This document shows, piece by piece, positions 1-14,100 of a stretch of 64,000 bases of DNA. The stretch is from NCBI GenBank assembly GCA_013397075.1, contig VWZS01004810.1, positions 1,006,561 through 1,070,560 of the forward strand. Reading direction: 5' to 3'. The translations under genes were made by a program, and so were the position numbers. The stretch comes from Rhabdornis inornatus. Taxonomy: Eukaryota > Chordata > Aves > Passeriformes > Rhabdornithidae. The notes beneath the pieces are model-generated. The model made no database searches, was not told the origin of the DNA, and saw only the letters and a program-made list of their open reading frames with translations. The stretch's first letter is position 1; each line of letters begins with the position of its first letter.

Positions 1-171
1 TGACAGATAGTGAATAAAAGACTACAGGTATATTATGGTTTATGGAGCACAGGACAGATGTGTCTCTAAGGAGGATGAGATAAGGAGAGGAAGGCAGCAG
101 TGGCTGTTTTGGGATGCAGCAGCACTGTGTGAATGAAGCAGCGCTGTAGCAAGATAGTTCAATCATGGTGC

Positions 172-260
172 TGTCACTGACATGTTATATATGACCTTGA
201 GCAGGTCACTTAGGCTGGGAGCTTTGCAGAAGAGCTTTTTAAATGCATGTATTTCCATGG
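172..260 (+). mobile_element. Possible MIR-like SINE relic
   Basis: 'tatgaccttgagcaggtcac' then 'ttaggctggg' resembles the MIR core only; the rest is not recognisable. Confidence 0.3.
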
Positions 261-1849
261 ACAGGACTGAATCCCTTCAGTGCTGCAGCTCTGAGCCTCC
301 AGCTCGAACAGCAGTTGGGAACTACCCAGGGAACTTGGATCCAAGTTTGGCATGAGGGAAAATCTGGGTTTTTTAAAGAATTCAGCAACCCCTGTCCTCA
401 GGAAATATAATCCCCCAAAGACTGTCAGTCAGCTGTGCTGACTCTTTACATTTCCAGTGCTGGGCAAAAGCCGTGCTGGTTTGCCTCTCTCTCCTCTCCA
501 CCCCAGTAAAATGGCTCCTTCTTCAGAAATCTGGCCTGAATTAATTTCTCTCCTCATTACCTCAGATCACTGGCAGAGCTGGCCTTTTACTGGAATAGAT
601 AAGGGAAGAACATGCTAATTGTATCTGTTTGCCTGCCTTGCACACAGAAATGAGTATTCTACATACACAAAATATAAAATGAAGTTTGCAAGTGCACGCA
701 CACACACAGAGACGTGCATTGTGCTTTAAGAATGCTGAATCAAGGCTGATGTTTCGTATTAATCTTTTAACCAACTTCAGCATTTGCAGTAAATAGCAAT
801 TAATGATAAAGCTGCTTGCATTAAATAGAAGAGCAAAAGAGGCTGATAGGTCCTTCCTACCAGTGCATCCTCCTGCAGTGTTTCTCATTACTTTGTTAAG
901 TTTCAAAACAGAGATTTTGTCTGTGGACGCACTTTTTTTTTCTCTCACTGCTGCTCCTCTGAGGCAGCTCTTCTGTAAAGCCTTGACACCAGTGAAGTGC
1001 AGCCCCCAAACCCTCGTGTGTCACATCCCAGGGACATGTCTTTGATGCTGGGCCATGACCTCCCCCGGGTGGCAGTGGTGGGTGGAAGGGCTGGGGACAA
1101 GCACACTCTGCTGCCCTTGCACAGCCACGCTCTGGGCTCCAGACCTGCATCAGTAACATCTGGGCTCGGGGAAGAGGAAAGCAACAGGAGACCTGAGACA
1201 CACTCTGGATTTTATTTTTAGGTGTGAGTTTAAAATTCCAAGCACTTGAAGGGATATGAGGATTGATTCCCAGCTCAATAATGCAGTATTTTTGTGTTCT
1301 GAGACTCAGGATGCATTTTTCATGCCCCACATGCAGAGTGCTCAAGCATGCAGCATCTGCTGGGACAGTGATGCAGGACTGTGGAAGATGACAATAAACC
1401 ATTGGAGGATTTGTGATTGCCCATATGGCCCAACACTGTTTTTAATAAAGCAAAATATCCCCAGAATCGGGTTACTTCTGAGGGGAAGCTTGTTTCCCCC
1501 TGGAGGAACTCTAAGAACAAACTAATACAGGGAGCTGAGATGTTCGGCAATGTGGAAACCTCCAGAGATATTTAGAGGCTCAATTCCCACACACATACCG
1601 AATTTTCTTTAAATTCTGTGCATGCAGGAAGCTGAGCAGGTGCTGCTTCCCTAAATACCTCCAGGACCAAGGCTGCTGTGAGCAGGGTCCTGTGCTGGAG
1701 AAGCCAGACACAAAAATGGGTGCAGACCCTACCTGAGGAGCAGGATCCCTGGACAGGCTGTTCCCATCCCTGTGTGCCTGTGTTTCATTCTGAGTGCTCT
1801 TCAGGGCTTTGAGTCAGGGATGGCTGATGGAGGGAGCTCTGCTGCTTAA

Positions 1850-1867
1850 TTTTTTTTTTTTTTTTTT
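1850..1867. repeat. Poly-T run (18)
   Basis: An uninterrupted T homopolymer. A run of 13-14 A lies about 80 bases later, near 1949-1962. Confidence 0.8.
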
Positions 1868-4800
1868 GGCTTAATGTCGCATGCACTTGGACATCACACG
1901 TTTCAGTTTTCTGTAGGGACTTTGTGCCTGCTTGGTTCTGTGGTGATTAAAAAAAAAAAAAAGAAAGCCAGGAGAAATGAAAAGGAAGAATTCAGAGAAA
2001 TAGACAGTGAAAAGGGATGGTGTCACTGTCTTAAAATAAACCAGCAGCATATGGCAATTTCTAATGGAAAAAGTGAATTTGCTCTCAGATTATTTCCTGG
2101 GAACTTTTCACTCATTTTTGATACAGGGCTTTGCTCATCTATTTTGCTGTAAATCTAATTATTTCATTTTAAGTTCTCTGTTGAATGCAGGTTTAGACTA
2201 GAAGACAGCAAAGGACTCTGAAAGTCATCAGCTTAAGGAGCTCACAGAAACTCAGCCTTGCTGAGATCCCTCATGTTGTTATGAAGATCTGACAGACAGT
2301 TATTGGAATTCCTGGTAGGAATAGGTGAATAATGATTTCTCTCTCTCTCTTTTTTTTTTTAAATCAGTTTCGTTCTGGAAGAAAAATGAAGGGAAAAAAT
2401 TACTTTCAGATATTTAAATATAATTAGTGTGGCGGGGGAAGAATGAAAAGATTTTATATTTGAGACTAAAAGGAAAAGAGAGTAGAAAATTGCTTCAAAA
2501 CTTAAATTTTGAATAAATGAATAATTTTTATTTCATAACTGTATTATTTCACTTTCGGTTGGTTTTTGTTTTTTTAGCATTTCCTTCTAGGTGCACTTTA
2601 TAAACATCTCATCATGAAGCATTTACGTTATGAAATAATGCAGCCATGTACTTTGATTATTTTAATTTTTCCCATCCCACTTTTTGACAGTAGCTATCTA
2701 ATGAATTCAATCTGAATTAATAAACATTGACAGACAATCCCCAAGCACTTTTCTGAGCCTAATTTTAGGACGTGTTAAAAACAATGTCTCGCATCCTTTA
2801 GTGCCTATGATTGCAGTTTCCTTTATGCTGCACACAGTTAAAGACAATTCCTACCTCAAATAACAGATACTCAAAGGGTCCAGAGTGATGGGAGATAAAA
2901 GCAGTAAGTAAAAAGATCTGTCTGAAGTCAGAGTAAATCAGGAGCAGAACCATATAGAGAAGAGGATGGTCTTGACTTCTTTCCCCGCTTTCTCACCAGC
3001 CTGGGGATTAATTATAAATCTCTTTCTCACCCATTAGATTTTTCTCATACTCCTTCTACTCCTGCACTTTCTCATTCACACCTTCAAGTCTTTGCTACTC
3101 TTCCTTTAATCCAGCTTTCCTGACTCTCCAATTTTTACACACTTTCCTCTTTTCTCCTCTGCTCCTCCTGGAGAAGATTGCTAACGAAGTGGCAAGTGTT
3201 AATAACATGTCTTGGCTGTGCCTGCTGTGATGGAGGAAGGAGGAGCAGGGTGGGTGAAGGAAAGCTGCAAAGAAGGAGGAAGGGGATGATCTGAACTGAT
3301 TCCAGACTCTGGATGAAGGTGCAGGAAGGCAGAGGAAGCCCCTGCACGCTCAGAAACCTCATTGCAATGGAAGCAGAGTCTGAACTGAATGTCTCAGGAG
3401 GAGAACATCAACATACCTGCAAGGTGGGACTTGTCTCCTCAGGGATACAGGGGCCAAAACAAAGACTTCCAGGCCTGGGAGATGTGAAGGGGAGCCAGCA
3501 GAGCCGTGCCCTGTGCTGTGACAGGAGCTCAGACAGAGCATCCTGCACTCGATCTGTGTGCCTGTGTTTGTACACAGGGACTTGTGGCACTGCAGTAACA
3601 TCAGCTGTGGATGTGCACACCCAGGGAGACAGGGGTGACGCTGCTCCCTGTGCTGGGTGTGCTGGCAGGGGTTCACAGCCATCTGCCATCCCCACCTGAG
3701 CCCAGGATGTCACCACACCTCCTGCCAGCTTCCTGCAGCATCCCCTGCTCGTCCCTGCAGCCTCTGCTGTGTGCTCACTGGGAAAATCTGGGCAGGACCT
3801 GTGGGTTTAGGGGACTGAAGTGTTGAAGGTGGACATGGGAGAGCCCCTGTTTTGGGCTGGCAGCTGCAGCTCCATGAGGAGCAGAGGCTAAGCCCACAAC
3901 AGCTGGTGGGGACAAGCTGTGTCGGTCCTATGGGAACAAGGATGTTGTCTAGTCTGCAGGAGGAGGGAAAAAACAGAGGTGTAAATTAGAGGGAAATTTC
4001 CTTGAGCTGCTCTGGTCTGAGAATATTATACCAAGAATAAAATGTCCAAGAATAGCTGTCTGTCATTGTAAACAGTCACATAAGCCATGATAGATAACTT
4101 CAGGCTATCTTCGTGAGCACAGCAGACTCTAAATACTCCTCTTTCTTCGGAAACTCTTTCCCAACACCTTTGATTTCACAGGGATAAGCCAGCTGTATTC
4201 CTGTTCTGCATTTAATTCAACACACACAAAATTATGTATCTAGCCAGCTATTTATTATCTAATTCGATGTCTGCAGTTGAGGAAAAACTATTTATCCTTT
4301 CCCACAGCAGTGTCTCTTTCTCTGGCAGCTCTGACTAGCTGCTAGGTGCCCTGGGGAATGTCAAGGCAGAATTAATTAATCATGACCAGCCATGGAGGTG
4401 TTTTGCAGATTTGGATTTGGCCAGCTGATTTTGCACAGGATCTTTCTGGGAGTCAGGCTGTTGAAGACACAATTGTGACGCTTGCTCTGGATTGCTTTCA
4501 AAGTCACTTTGGGAAGCTGCAGAGGCGTGCAGGATCCCTCCAGGGTGAGGAGTTCTAGCAGGAGAATGTGTGCAGGCTGGTGGAGGGGACTGCTTGCTGC
4601 CTTTGGCAGGACACCACGCCAGGGGAAACTTTAAAGTCCTTCTCAGCATGTCCTGTCCTTCCCCCAGCCCACAAAGGTGTGAATCTCTCAGCATTCTGTG
4701 GAAGCCTTGTAGGCATTCATGCTGAATGTGTCCCTTGGAGCAGGAGGAGCTGTGATGGCACCTGGCACTTGCCAAACTGGGAGTCACCCCTCAGCCTGCC

Positions 4801-5887
4801 CACGAGCGATGGCAGCACTGGCCAACTGCACAGGTTGTGCTGAAACTGCAGTGTTTGTTTTACAAATAGCTCTCAGTTCTTCCAGACCTTCTTGCCTCAC
4901 TTTGTAGAGCCTGGTTGAACATGTGTTGTTCTTCCTGGTCAGTGATTTCCTCCTGGCACTGAGGAAAGGTCAAGTGTCCACACCAGTTCTTTTGGATCTG
5001 TCAGCAGCCCTTGGACCCTCTGGCGATGAAGGGCTGATGATTTGCAGTGTCTGGCACGGATGGGCAGTGTCTCCCTGCAGGAGCATTCCTCCTTTCCAAA
5101 GACACTAACTTGGAGTAATGAAGCATTTCCCTCAAGGACTCTTCCAGGGGGTAATTCCATGCTCAGTGGTACTGTTGCTGTCAGAGGGACGGGGCTCCAA
5201 TACTACAGATGCACTGGTGACAAGGGGTAAGGTCAACTTCCAAGTAAATTATCCACAGTTTTCAAAATTGATCATCCTCAAACCTGCTTTCCTGTCTTGA
5301 CTTGTTCCATTGTTGCCTAACACAGAGACAAATTGAGGCACTTTGCTCCTTGCCCACCCCAGAGATGAGGCCATACACACAGAAACGTCAGCTGGGATGG
5401 GATGGAGCCGTTTGTGGGGCGGGGAGGTGGAAGCATCAGCTTTTAATGGAAGTCTCAGACTCCAGCAGTGCTCACTATTAGCCAAGAGCTGTAATCCATA
5501 GTGACAGGCCAGCTGGAGCACGAGGACACTTCCAGGCAGATCTGCATTCAGAGGTGCACTCCCAGCAGCTGCATGGCGGAATTCAGATTTCCAACCTTGG
5601 AGTCTGGCTTACCAGGCATGTCCCAGTCAGAGGAAAAGCAAACAGAAAAGCCCCTCTTCCACTGTAAATAAATCTCCAAAAGTTGGGGATGCTTCTTTTT
5701 ATTCCCACTGCACAAACACAGCAGTTCCCTGGGTGTTGGAACCCTGAAGCCTGGGAGTTTTGAACTTTCTGTGCTTTCTGGCACTGACCCCTGAGGGAAC
5801 TCTGATTTTGACTTGAGGCCTTGGGGAAGGCTTCCAAATTTGAGTGATGGAGTTGGGATCACTGGTGTGTAATTTGAATGGAAGTGT

Positions 5888-6285
5888 GTAATATCACATG
5901 GTGGGAGATTTGGAATTTGGAGTTTTGGAATATATTAATAGGTATGGGACAAGATGGAGGTTCTGGGGCATTGTCTTTTTCTTCCTTCTTGTTCCTTCTT
6001 CTTGGTTTTAGGATCTAGTTTTTGTTTGGATATAGGGCGCCATACTGCGGGTCACGGGTGTTTGGTCTGAATCAAAAGTATAAATAATATAGATGTTAGT
6101 TTTTAATTGGATCTTAAAAGACCTTGTAACAAGTGAGATACAGCTCCATTCTGTCATTTTTAGCTTGTTAGCTAGAAGTGCTGTAGCACTCCCTGTGCTA
6201 TAGATAAGAATTAATAAACAAATAAGTCCGAACACCAAACTTCATCTCTCGTGCTTCAATCCTGACTCTAACGGAAGGCAGAGGA
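5888..6285 (+). mobile_element. Probable solo LTR of an endogenous retrovirus
   Basis: The block starts tgtaatatcacatgg, contains a T/C-rich segment near 5965-6010, and has an AATAAA signal at 6213-6218 followed about 50-70 bases later by the presumed end near ...ctctaacggaaggca. This order is typical of a sense-oriented avian LTR. No internal retroviral genes flank it, so it would be a solo LTR. Exact ends and target-site duplication were not resolved. Confidence 0.5.
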
Positions 6286-7499
6286 AAAAAGAAGATTAAA
6301 CACTAATACCTGGGAGAGGTGCTGAGGACTGATCCCTCTCTCCAAGGGTGCTGAGCCTTCCTTAGGAGGGAGCAGCCCTTGGTGTGTTGGGGATTCCTTT
6401 GACCCTGATGAAATGGAGGAGGGGGAAGGAGAATGCTGCTGCACTCTGGCCATGCTCTGCTCTGTCCATCACCATCAGCCTTGCTGTGGTCCTGCCTCTC
6501 TCCACGATTAAAATGGGCTCTGTGTTCTCCAACCCCCCAGTGCTGCCTCCATCTCTCACTGAGCCTGTGGCTGCACAGATTTCAGTGATGTTTTCCTCCC
6601 TGAAATGAGGGATCCATGGAGTTGCCTCCTTGCAGGCTCAGCTCTGTGCTGCCGTTCTCTCCCTCCCTTTTGCCGCTTGCTTTGCCCTTCCTTTCAGCCC
6701 AGTTTTCCCACTGTCGCCATAGATGTGGCAGCAGAAATTCACAGGGAGTGATTCCCCTCTGCTACACACAGGGGAGCAGAAGCGTGGTTTCAAACAAGAC
6801 AGAAAAAAAAAAAGCCAGGTAAAATTCCAAGAAGGCAGTGGAATATATCTTTTAAAAGTACATAAGTGGTTTGGAAGACAGAGGTCCCAGGAGGTCAATG
6901 GTATTCAGACTTTTAAATCCCTGATGCTCATGAAAACATTGCATACAAATTCCACTCTGGGAAAATCTGCATTTTCTTCTTCTTCTTTTTTTTTTTTTTC
7001 TTTTTCTTTTTCTTTTCAACAAGTAGAGGAGTTGGTTTTCTGGCGTGCAGAGAGGAGAGGAGCTGTACTTTGCTGTCATTGAGCTGACAGAGCTGCTTGG
7101 AAATGGACAATTTCCTTGGGAAATTCCTGCCTTTTCATAGGCGGTTGTTTTTTTTTTTAAAACTTTAGTGTGAAGGAGAACCATGATCCCACAAGGCTCT
7201 TATGACCTAAAAATTTAAAAGCAATAATAATTTGAGATCACTGATAACTTCTGTTCCTGTGGTGCTGAAGCACTAAGATGCTGTGGGAAATATTTAGCAT
7301 TGTATGATAATACATAAAATAAACAGCACCAAATATTTTATGCACTATATCAGGCATTCTAAACATATATCAATACAATACACAATATGTAAAAATGTCA
7401 AAACAAATTAATTGAAACAATACAATAATAATGTGTTTATTTCCTCAAAATTAAACATTTCAATATGACTGAAATGAAGAGAGAAAATCCAAATGATCT

Positions 7500-7626
7500 G
7501 TTTTGACACTTTAAACGTGAAAAAAGTTTGTCAAAACTGACATGTTCCCATGCAACGTTTCAATTTTGAAGGAGCTGCGTTTTCCTGCAAAAAACTGTTC
7601 TGTCAAAATTTTTTGACCAGCTCTAC
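7500..7626. repeat. Old AT-rich dispersed repeat, unknown family (copy A)
   Basis: This stretch has 'actgacatgttcccatgcaa', 'gctgcgttttcctgcaaaaa', 'actgttctgtcaaaat' and ends 'gaccagctctact'. A similarly ordered stretch occurs at 59905-59996 ('caacatgctctcacaaaatg', 'actgcattttcaacagagaa', 'ctcttctgtggaaaatg', 'agctctaat'). I believe this is an ancient amniote element but cannot name the family. Confidence 0.4.
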
Positions 7627-9989
7627 TTACAGTCTATCTAAACAGACAAGCATCACAGCCAAGACTCTCAAACGCTCCAGGTGGTCAGGAGATGGATTAA
7701 GCACAGAGCAGAACAGTCTCAGAGAAGGAAATAAAGCTCACAGCTAGAGGTGGCCTCAAATGTGGGTAACAAAGGCATGCAATGTTTGAGATGCTCAGAC
7801 CTGAGTGGTGCTCAACTTAAATCCCAGGCAGGACTGAATTCCTCCAGTTTTTAATTTTTTTAGCATATCTCTGTTGCAGAACTGGTGCACTGATGGGAGA
7901 GGCTGTTTGTGATGCCAGTGCAGATCCTCAATATCCTCTGGGATTTTCTAGTTCTTGCCTTTGGTTGGAGTCTAGCTGGTACCAGCCTTCTGTGCTTGAC
8001 AGATTAATACTGGTAAGGATCAGATGGCTTTATTTTCCACACATTCTTCTGTCCCAGTGGAAATCCCAGGCTTAGGGCTCGGGGAATAGGTGGAAATGCA
8101 GTGCTGCAGGTAGATTGGCTCTGGGATTCAGGGCTGCTGAGAACAGCTTTGGGTAGGAGTTCTCCCGCTTTCATGATACACAGATTTTAAATCTTCTCAT
8201 TATATAAATGCAGTTCCAGGTTAATGTGAGTTTCTAATTTAATACGCTGTTCCAAATTAAGAGTTAATATGGTATTTGATTATCTTTTTGCAATGAGATC
8301 CAACCCAAGGCTCATTGACTTCAATAGACTTTCCAGGAGAACCTGCAATGGCAGAGCCTGGGCTCCTGATTTCTGACTTCTGCTGCAGAAGCTGCCCATT
8401 AAATGCTGTTATTTGGGACTAATACTCATTCTAGCTCACATTTCTAGCCTGAATTGAAGTGCAGTGCATCCAACTTCTCCTCTGTGGGGTTGCAGGGCTG
8501 CAGAAGGGGCTGGCCCTGGATGCTCTCAGCCTCAGAGCAGTGTCCTGTGTACCTAAAGCAGTGATTTGTGTAACTCACCTCTAAGTCATCCCCTGGGGAG
8601 CTGCAGGGATATGGAGCCCCCAGCAGGGACCAGCTGTGCTCACCCTGGCCCTACCTGCAGCTCTGCTCCCCCTCAGGACCCCAAGCCATGCCATCCTCTG
8701 GAGGTCCTACCTGCCCTGGCAGGGGTCTGAGACAGCGGCTGTAGGAACCAGGGGGAATAAATGCACAGAGAGTTTTATGGTCACTGCAAATTCCTGATCC
8801 ACTCAGTGGGATAAGGAAGGTGGAGCTGCCCAGGGCTGGAATTGGCAACTGACAGCTCAGAGTCCCTTTTCTCTCCCCTCTTCAGCTGCCCCTGCTTCTC
8901 TTGGCTCCATCCAGCTGAGTGGTGGTGAAATGTGGTGCCCAGAGGAAGCTCCAATGGAGCTTTTCATCCTGGCAGCCAGGCTGGCATTATCCAAACAGCA
9001 GGAGCTGTACCAGGGAAAGGACTGACCTGTGGATTTTAACCCCTTATGCTCCTTCTGTAGGAGTGGAGGAACACAATAACCCAGTCAAAGGCTAAGCTCC
9101 TTTTAGAGAGACAAGACAATTGGGAAGAGAAACCATTTGCAAGGATTAGGTAACCTCAGCTTCTTTTACTGGAAGGAGCAGTGGTAGTTTGCATTTCCCA
9201 AGCTCTGTGGAGTGGGATCACTCCATGTGAACAAAGTCTCTTCCCAGGAATGAACTTCAGAACAGAAATATTGCCCAGACTGTCAGGTGTGGGATATGAG
9301 TTGATTTTCTTGGATTGAATATTACATTATTTCTCTCCAGAGGAGATTTTGGCATCACTTTTTTTCCTTCAGCCTCCCAGCTTACAGGTCCCAATTGTTG
9401 CAATGGAATATGTTAGAAAGGCAAGACTGGCACCAAGATGGAATAGTCATAAAAGCAAAAACCAGGATTTCTGGACTCTGGCACAGGCCTCATTAAACTG
9501 AGCATTCAGACTGCTCTTTCCTAAATTTCCAGTAAAAATTGCAGGGAATAGTATGACTTTTGTTCCATTTATTGTGTCTGGTTTGCAGGTGCTTCTTTTT
9601 CCAAACTGTAAGGAAAGTATTAAATGAATTTGGATATTTCCTCTTGTGCATAAATTACAAAATCTATTTCAGCTCAGTCAAAACACAGCTTAAGAAAACA
9701 CTTGATTTTGATTTTGAATGTATGTTACTCAACATGTAATGAAAAACAAAACACAATCTTGAACCGATCCCTTCCAAACAGAACACTCAACACATTCTGT
9801 TCCAAAGAAAAGCTGACTTTATCAAAACGCCTTTTTTTCCCCCTTAAATCAACAAATTTCTACAAAGTGTTTTGCCTCTGATGAATTGGCATTTTCCTGA
9901 CATGAAATGAGCAATCCAAAATAATTCTAAGCAGCTCTGTGGCAAGTCCCAGCTAATTTTGGAATAGCAGCATGAAGGTGCGTAGGAAG

Positions 9990-10210
9990 GGTACTGCAAG
10001 GAGACGTAAGAGATTTGGGTTGAATTCCTGAAGCAGTTATAAAATGATCTGGGACAAGCCATTAATCTACCCCGTGTCTCAATTCTCATCCTGCTGAATG
10101 GAAAAAAGCAGTGTTTCCCCATCTCCTAAAGCTACTGCAAGGATAAAAGTCTATTAACATTTGTAAGATTACTGGACTTTGATATGAGGTGTATAAATAC
10201 TGAGGAAGAC
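9990..10210 (+). mobile_element. MIR/CORE-SINE-like relic
   Basis: 'gatctgggacaagccattaa', 'ccccgtgtctcaattctcat' and 'gctactgcaaggataaaagt' then 'attaacatttgtaagattac' follow the order of an ancient amniote MIR-type SINE. It is heavily diverged, so the boundaries are approximate. Confidence 0.5.
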
Positions 10211-10731
10211 ATAAGATAGAGCTGCATTTTTGTGTAAAGAAATTATGGGGAAATGGACTAGCCAGGACAACACTTTAATAATAGTAGGAATAATTTCAAG
10301 TTCAGGGCAGTGCTTAATAGAAATCACTGCTCAGAACCCTCCATATTTTTTTTTAATAAGCAGCTCAGAAAAGTGCAATTTATCATTATTATTATTATCA
10401 TCTATATTCATTCTATCTCTGCCACTTCACAAATGAGAGGAGTTCCTCACAAACATCTACAAAAGCGAGCTCATTATCCAGTCTCCCTATTTTTAACTCC
10501 CATTTGTGACAATAGCTATCAAACTCTTGCCAACAGTTGGGCTGCTGGTGTGCTGACACCGCTGCTCCGCAGCCCGCTGAGCGGGATTAGCTCACTGTTC
10601 CCTCGCCTTCCCCCATCTGTCCCCGGCCATCTGCTGTCCTTGCTCTCCTAAATAGATTGGGAGCTTTTTGGGGCATGGACTGCCTTGCTGGTTGTGTCTT
10701 GTTCCAGTCTTGGATTCAGCAGGATTGGCTT

Positions 10732-11125
10732 CAGAATGGCAGAACTGGGGAATGTCTTGAGTGGGAAGGGACCCACAAGGACCAGAGTCCAGCTCCTGCC
10801 CAGGACACCCCAACAATCCCACCCTGGGCATCCCTGGGAGTGGTGTCCAAATGCTCCTGGAGCTCTGGGGACGTTCCCATTCCCTGGGGAGCCTGGGCAG
10901 TGCCCAGCACCCTCTGGGGGAAGAACCTTGCCCTGATCTCCAACATAAACCCCCCAGGCAGAACTCCAGCTATTCCCTCTGATCCCATCACTGGTCACAG
11001 AAAGAAGAGATCAGTGCCTCCCCTTCCACCTCCCCTTGTGAGGAAGCTGAATACCACAACTTCTCCTGAGTCCCCTCTTCTCCAGTCTGGACAAACCTCA
11101 GCAGCTCCTCCTATGGTTTCTCATA
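10732..11125 (-). mobile_element. CR1 LINE fragment (3' end, reverse)
   Basis: The reverse complement reads as the CR1 3' region. Landmarks on the + strand are 'gagtgggaagggaccca', 'gatcagtgcctcccc', 'cttgtgaggaagctga' and 'ctcttctccagtctgg'. The 224-codon open frame across this stretch (10657-11331) is on the opposite strand to the element and is not a gene. Confidence 0.75.
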
Positions 11126-14100
11126 ACCCTGTGACACTTCACCATAAACCCGTGAATGTGTTTGCACAAGCAGAAGTTCCTTGTAATTGTTTTCCCAGCC
11201 TATGGAGCCCTGTGAGAAGGATCTCCTTTCCACACAGAGCCCTGACCCAAGTGCCTGTGGAGCCTGGAATTCAGAGCAGTGACTTTGGCACCTTGGCCAG
11301 TAGATTTATGATCGGGACTTTTGGGGTTTGACTCCCTCTGCCCAGCACCACCTGATTTTGTGACATGATGGAGTCACCTGCTACTCTTGATTGGTTTGAA
11401 GCCACCTCTCATCCTCCTCATCATCACACAGGAGTTTATAATTAGCTGAAGTTGGGGACAAACGAGCTGAGAGCAGGTACAGAGCTGTTACCACTGCAGT
11501 TCTCACCTCCTTACAGGCAGGTGGTAATTGGAGTTTCTGCACAAAAACTGCTCCCTTTAGGCTGCTGGTTGAACTGCATTAATAAAAGAGGGTTTGTGGG
11601 GTGGTTTTGGTTCACTGAATATTCTGACAAGTTGTAAGCAAAGTGTTGATAAACTGAAAGAAGAAAAAAAATATTTTCTCCTACAAGTCATTTGGGGTCA
11701 AATGTGATATTTTTATCACTGTTGCATCATAAAGGGATGGAAAGACAAATCAAAAGGAGAAAAAGCTCCAGTAGTTTCAAATAGAGATTTGGAAACCTTT
11801 CCCCTTGGAGCTCTCACAACCCAAACACTGACATCTCCCAGTCATTATTTTTTTCAGCATGAGCAATTTGGCGAAAGTGAAGTGAATTTGTGGACTCTGT
11901 TGGTATTTTTGGAGAGGTATTTCTCATCTTCTCTCCTTGCCTTTCCTCACCCAAAAAATATTTTGGCTGATGAATACCCCGCATGTCTAACCATTCATGC
12001 ATATTTAAAACTGGAGCAGTTAAAGTAAAATGCAAATTTAGACACTGATCAGAGAAGAATTACTGGCATTTGGGGAGAGATTAGCCAATCACTGCTTGAA
12101 ATAGTGAAATCTCACTTCCCTAAAGAAATAGCTTTACAACCATTTGGGATTTTATGATGTTGTATGCCACAGTCACCCAGAGAGTCAGAGCCACTGCTGA
12201 GTTGCAGCTCCAGCCCTGGCTCAGTCAGATATCAGTGTCTGCAGTCTGAGCTATAAAGACATCTAGGTCAGAAGTGCCCAAATTCTGTTTTCCCAGAGCT
12301 CAGGTTTATCCACAGCAGTTCATATGACTTCAACTCTGACAGATTGGCTTCCCTTTCCATCCACATTGCTTGTATTCCTCTGGCCCTGACAGAGGAAAGG
12401 TGTCCCCAGCTCGGTTGGGTTGCTGGGCTGGGTTTCCAAAGGACAAGCAGGGCTGTTCCTGGGTGTTTTCTTTCCAATATTTTCATGGGACATCTCTCAG
12501 AAATGTCACTGCTCCACAATGTATATCCTAAAGGTGTGGGGCAGCAATTAGCTGTCCAGGAATCTGATTGCACAAACTCAAAGCAGGCATAGCTGAATAA
12601 AATCTAGAGTAGCACATCCCATACTTAAAATTAAGGGTACACTTAATCTGTTCTCTGAAATGAGGTCAGACATTCGTCACTTTCCAGGGTTGAGCTCTAA
12701 ACTAACATAAGCTGTTTCATCTCTCCCCTGACACTTCAGTCTCTTACTAATTTATCAGCATCCTAAAGCTGTGTGTGAAGTTGCTGAAGAGCAGAAGTGT
12801 TTCAGATACAAATAGCAATTGTTAGCCTCTTCCCTCTGGTAAATGGCAGCAGGCAGAAACCTCTCTCAACCTGCCAAGAACCAAATGTGGGACACAAGGA
12901 AGAATTATTGGTGCATGAAGCTTAAAGAGATAGGGGACTTATTCCTGTACTGCAAATAATGTGTTCAGTAATTTCTCTTTCCTGAGTCTGCATTTCTGAT
13001 GGAAATAGTTCACAACAACGAGCATGGGAAAACAGAAGGGATGTGAGTGAGATCAATTTGGATCTAATAGAAGGGATAAATGAAGGGTACAGGGGTTAGG
13101 GGAAAGGTAGAAAATCCCAGGAGGCAGAGGAGTGTTCACAGCAAGTGCTGGAGAGCCAGAGCACCTGAATCCTGCCTGCCTGTTTACAGCAGGGATCTGG
13201 GGCTGCACAGCCTCCCCTGGATGAAACAGACCTTGCAATATAATTTTGTGCAAAATCTATCACTCTGAGCTCTCCCACTGTATAAAAATTACCTTCTAAG
13301 TGGCTAAGTAGACACCCAGCTCTATTCTTTTCTTCTTATTTCAAGAAACAATGGGAGTAACAGCACTTGCCTGCCTTACTAGAGTGCTGAGAGCTTTAAT
13401 TAATGTCTCTAATTCAATTTGAACTCCTTGGATAAAAGGCACTGCCTTGTGACAGCAAAGGTATTGCCGAAAATAGAATATAATTAACACACAGATATCA
13501 ATCACAAAGAAATTAAATGTACATTCAAATACAACTTGCACTTTACAGAAAATACTTGCCCATTTTTCCTCCAAGAATCCTGAAGACTCATAAGATAAGG
13601 AGCACTTAATGTTCCAGGCTGAATTGGTATTAGAAAAAGGGCATCTTAAGCCACCCAACAAATTCCCAGGGTTTAAGAGAGATCTCCATGTGCAGGGAGG
13701 GTGTGCCTCCATGCTGGATGGTGCTGGAAAATGACTGTACCATGACTCAGAGTCAGCACATCCAACATTTTCTTCTCCCACTGCTTGTTTGCTGTGAACT
13801 GGAGCCATGTCCTGGCTCACCCACGGATCATGTTTATTAACAGATGTGATGATTGCATGATGGTGTTTGTTGACATGAGCCAGAAGGACCCAGCTCACTC
13901 CCTGCTCTGCTGTGCTGCTCAGTGGAAACGGGCTTTAGAGATGGAATTGTTAACTGCTGCATTGCAAAGCTTACTAAAATGGTTGTCATTCACTGCTTGT
14001 AGGACAGAAACACCTTGGGAGCCATGTGGGCAGCAGGTTTGTGTTTCAGGAGGTGCTACAGCCCGATTCTGGCCTCTCCAGCAAGTTCATGGTTTAAATA

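Noticed and set aside
6973..7018. Strong polypyrimidine run followed by a possible acceptor (tttcaacaag)
   Set aside because: No AG with a coding or UTR exon plus donor follows that can be supported; treated as low-complexity sequence.
10550..10640. CpG-bearing patch as a candidate promoter
   Set aside because: Under 100 bases with only a handful of CpGs; too small for a CpG island and no other promoter signal.
10657..11331. 224-codon + strand open frame
   Set aside because: It lies antisense over a CR1 copy (10732-11125).
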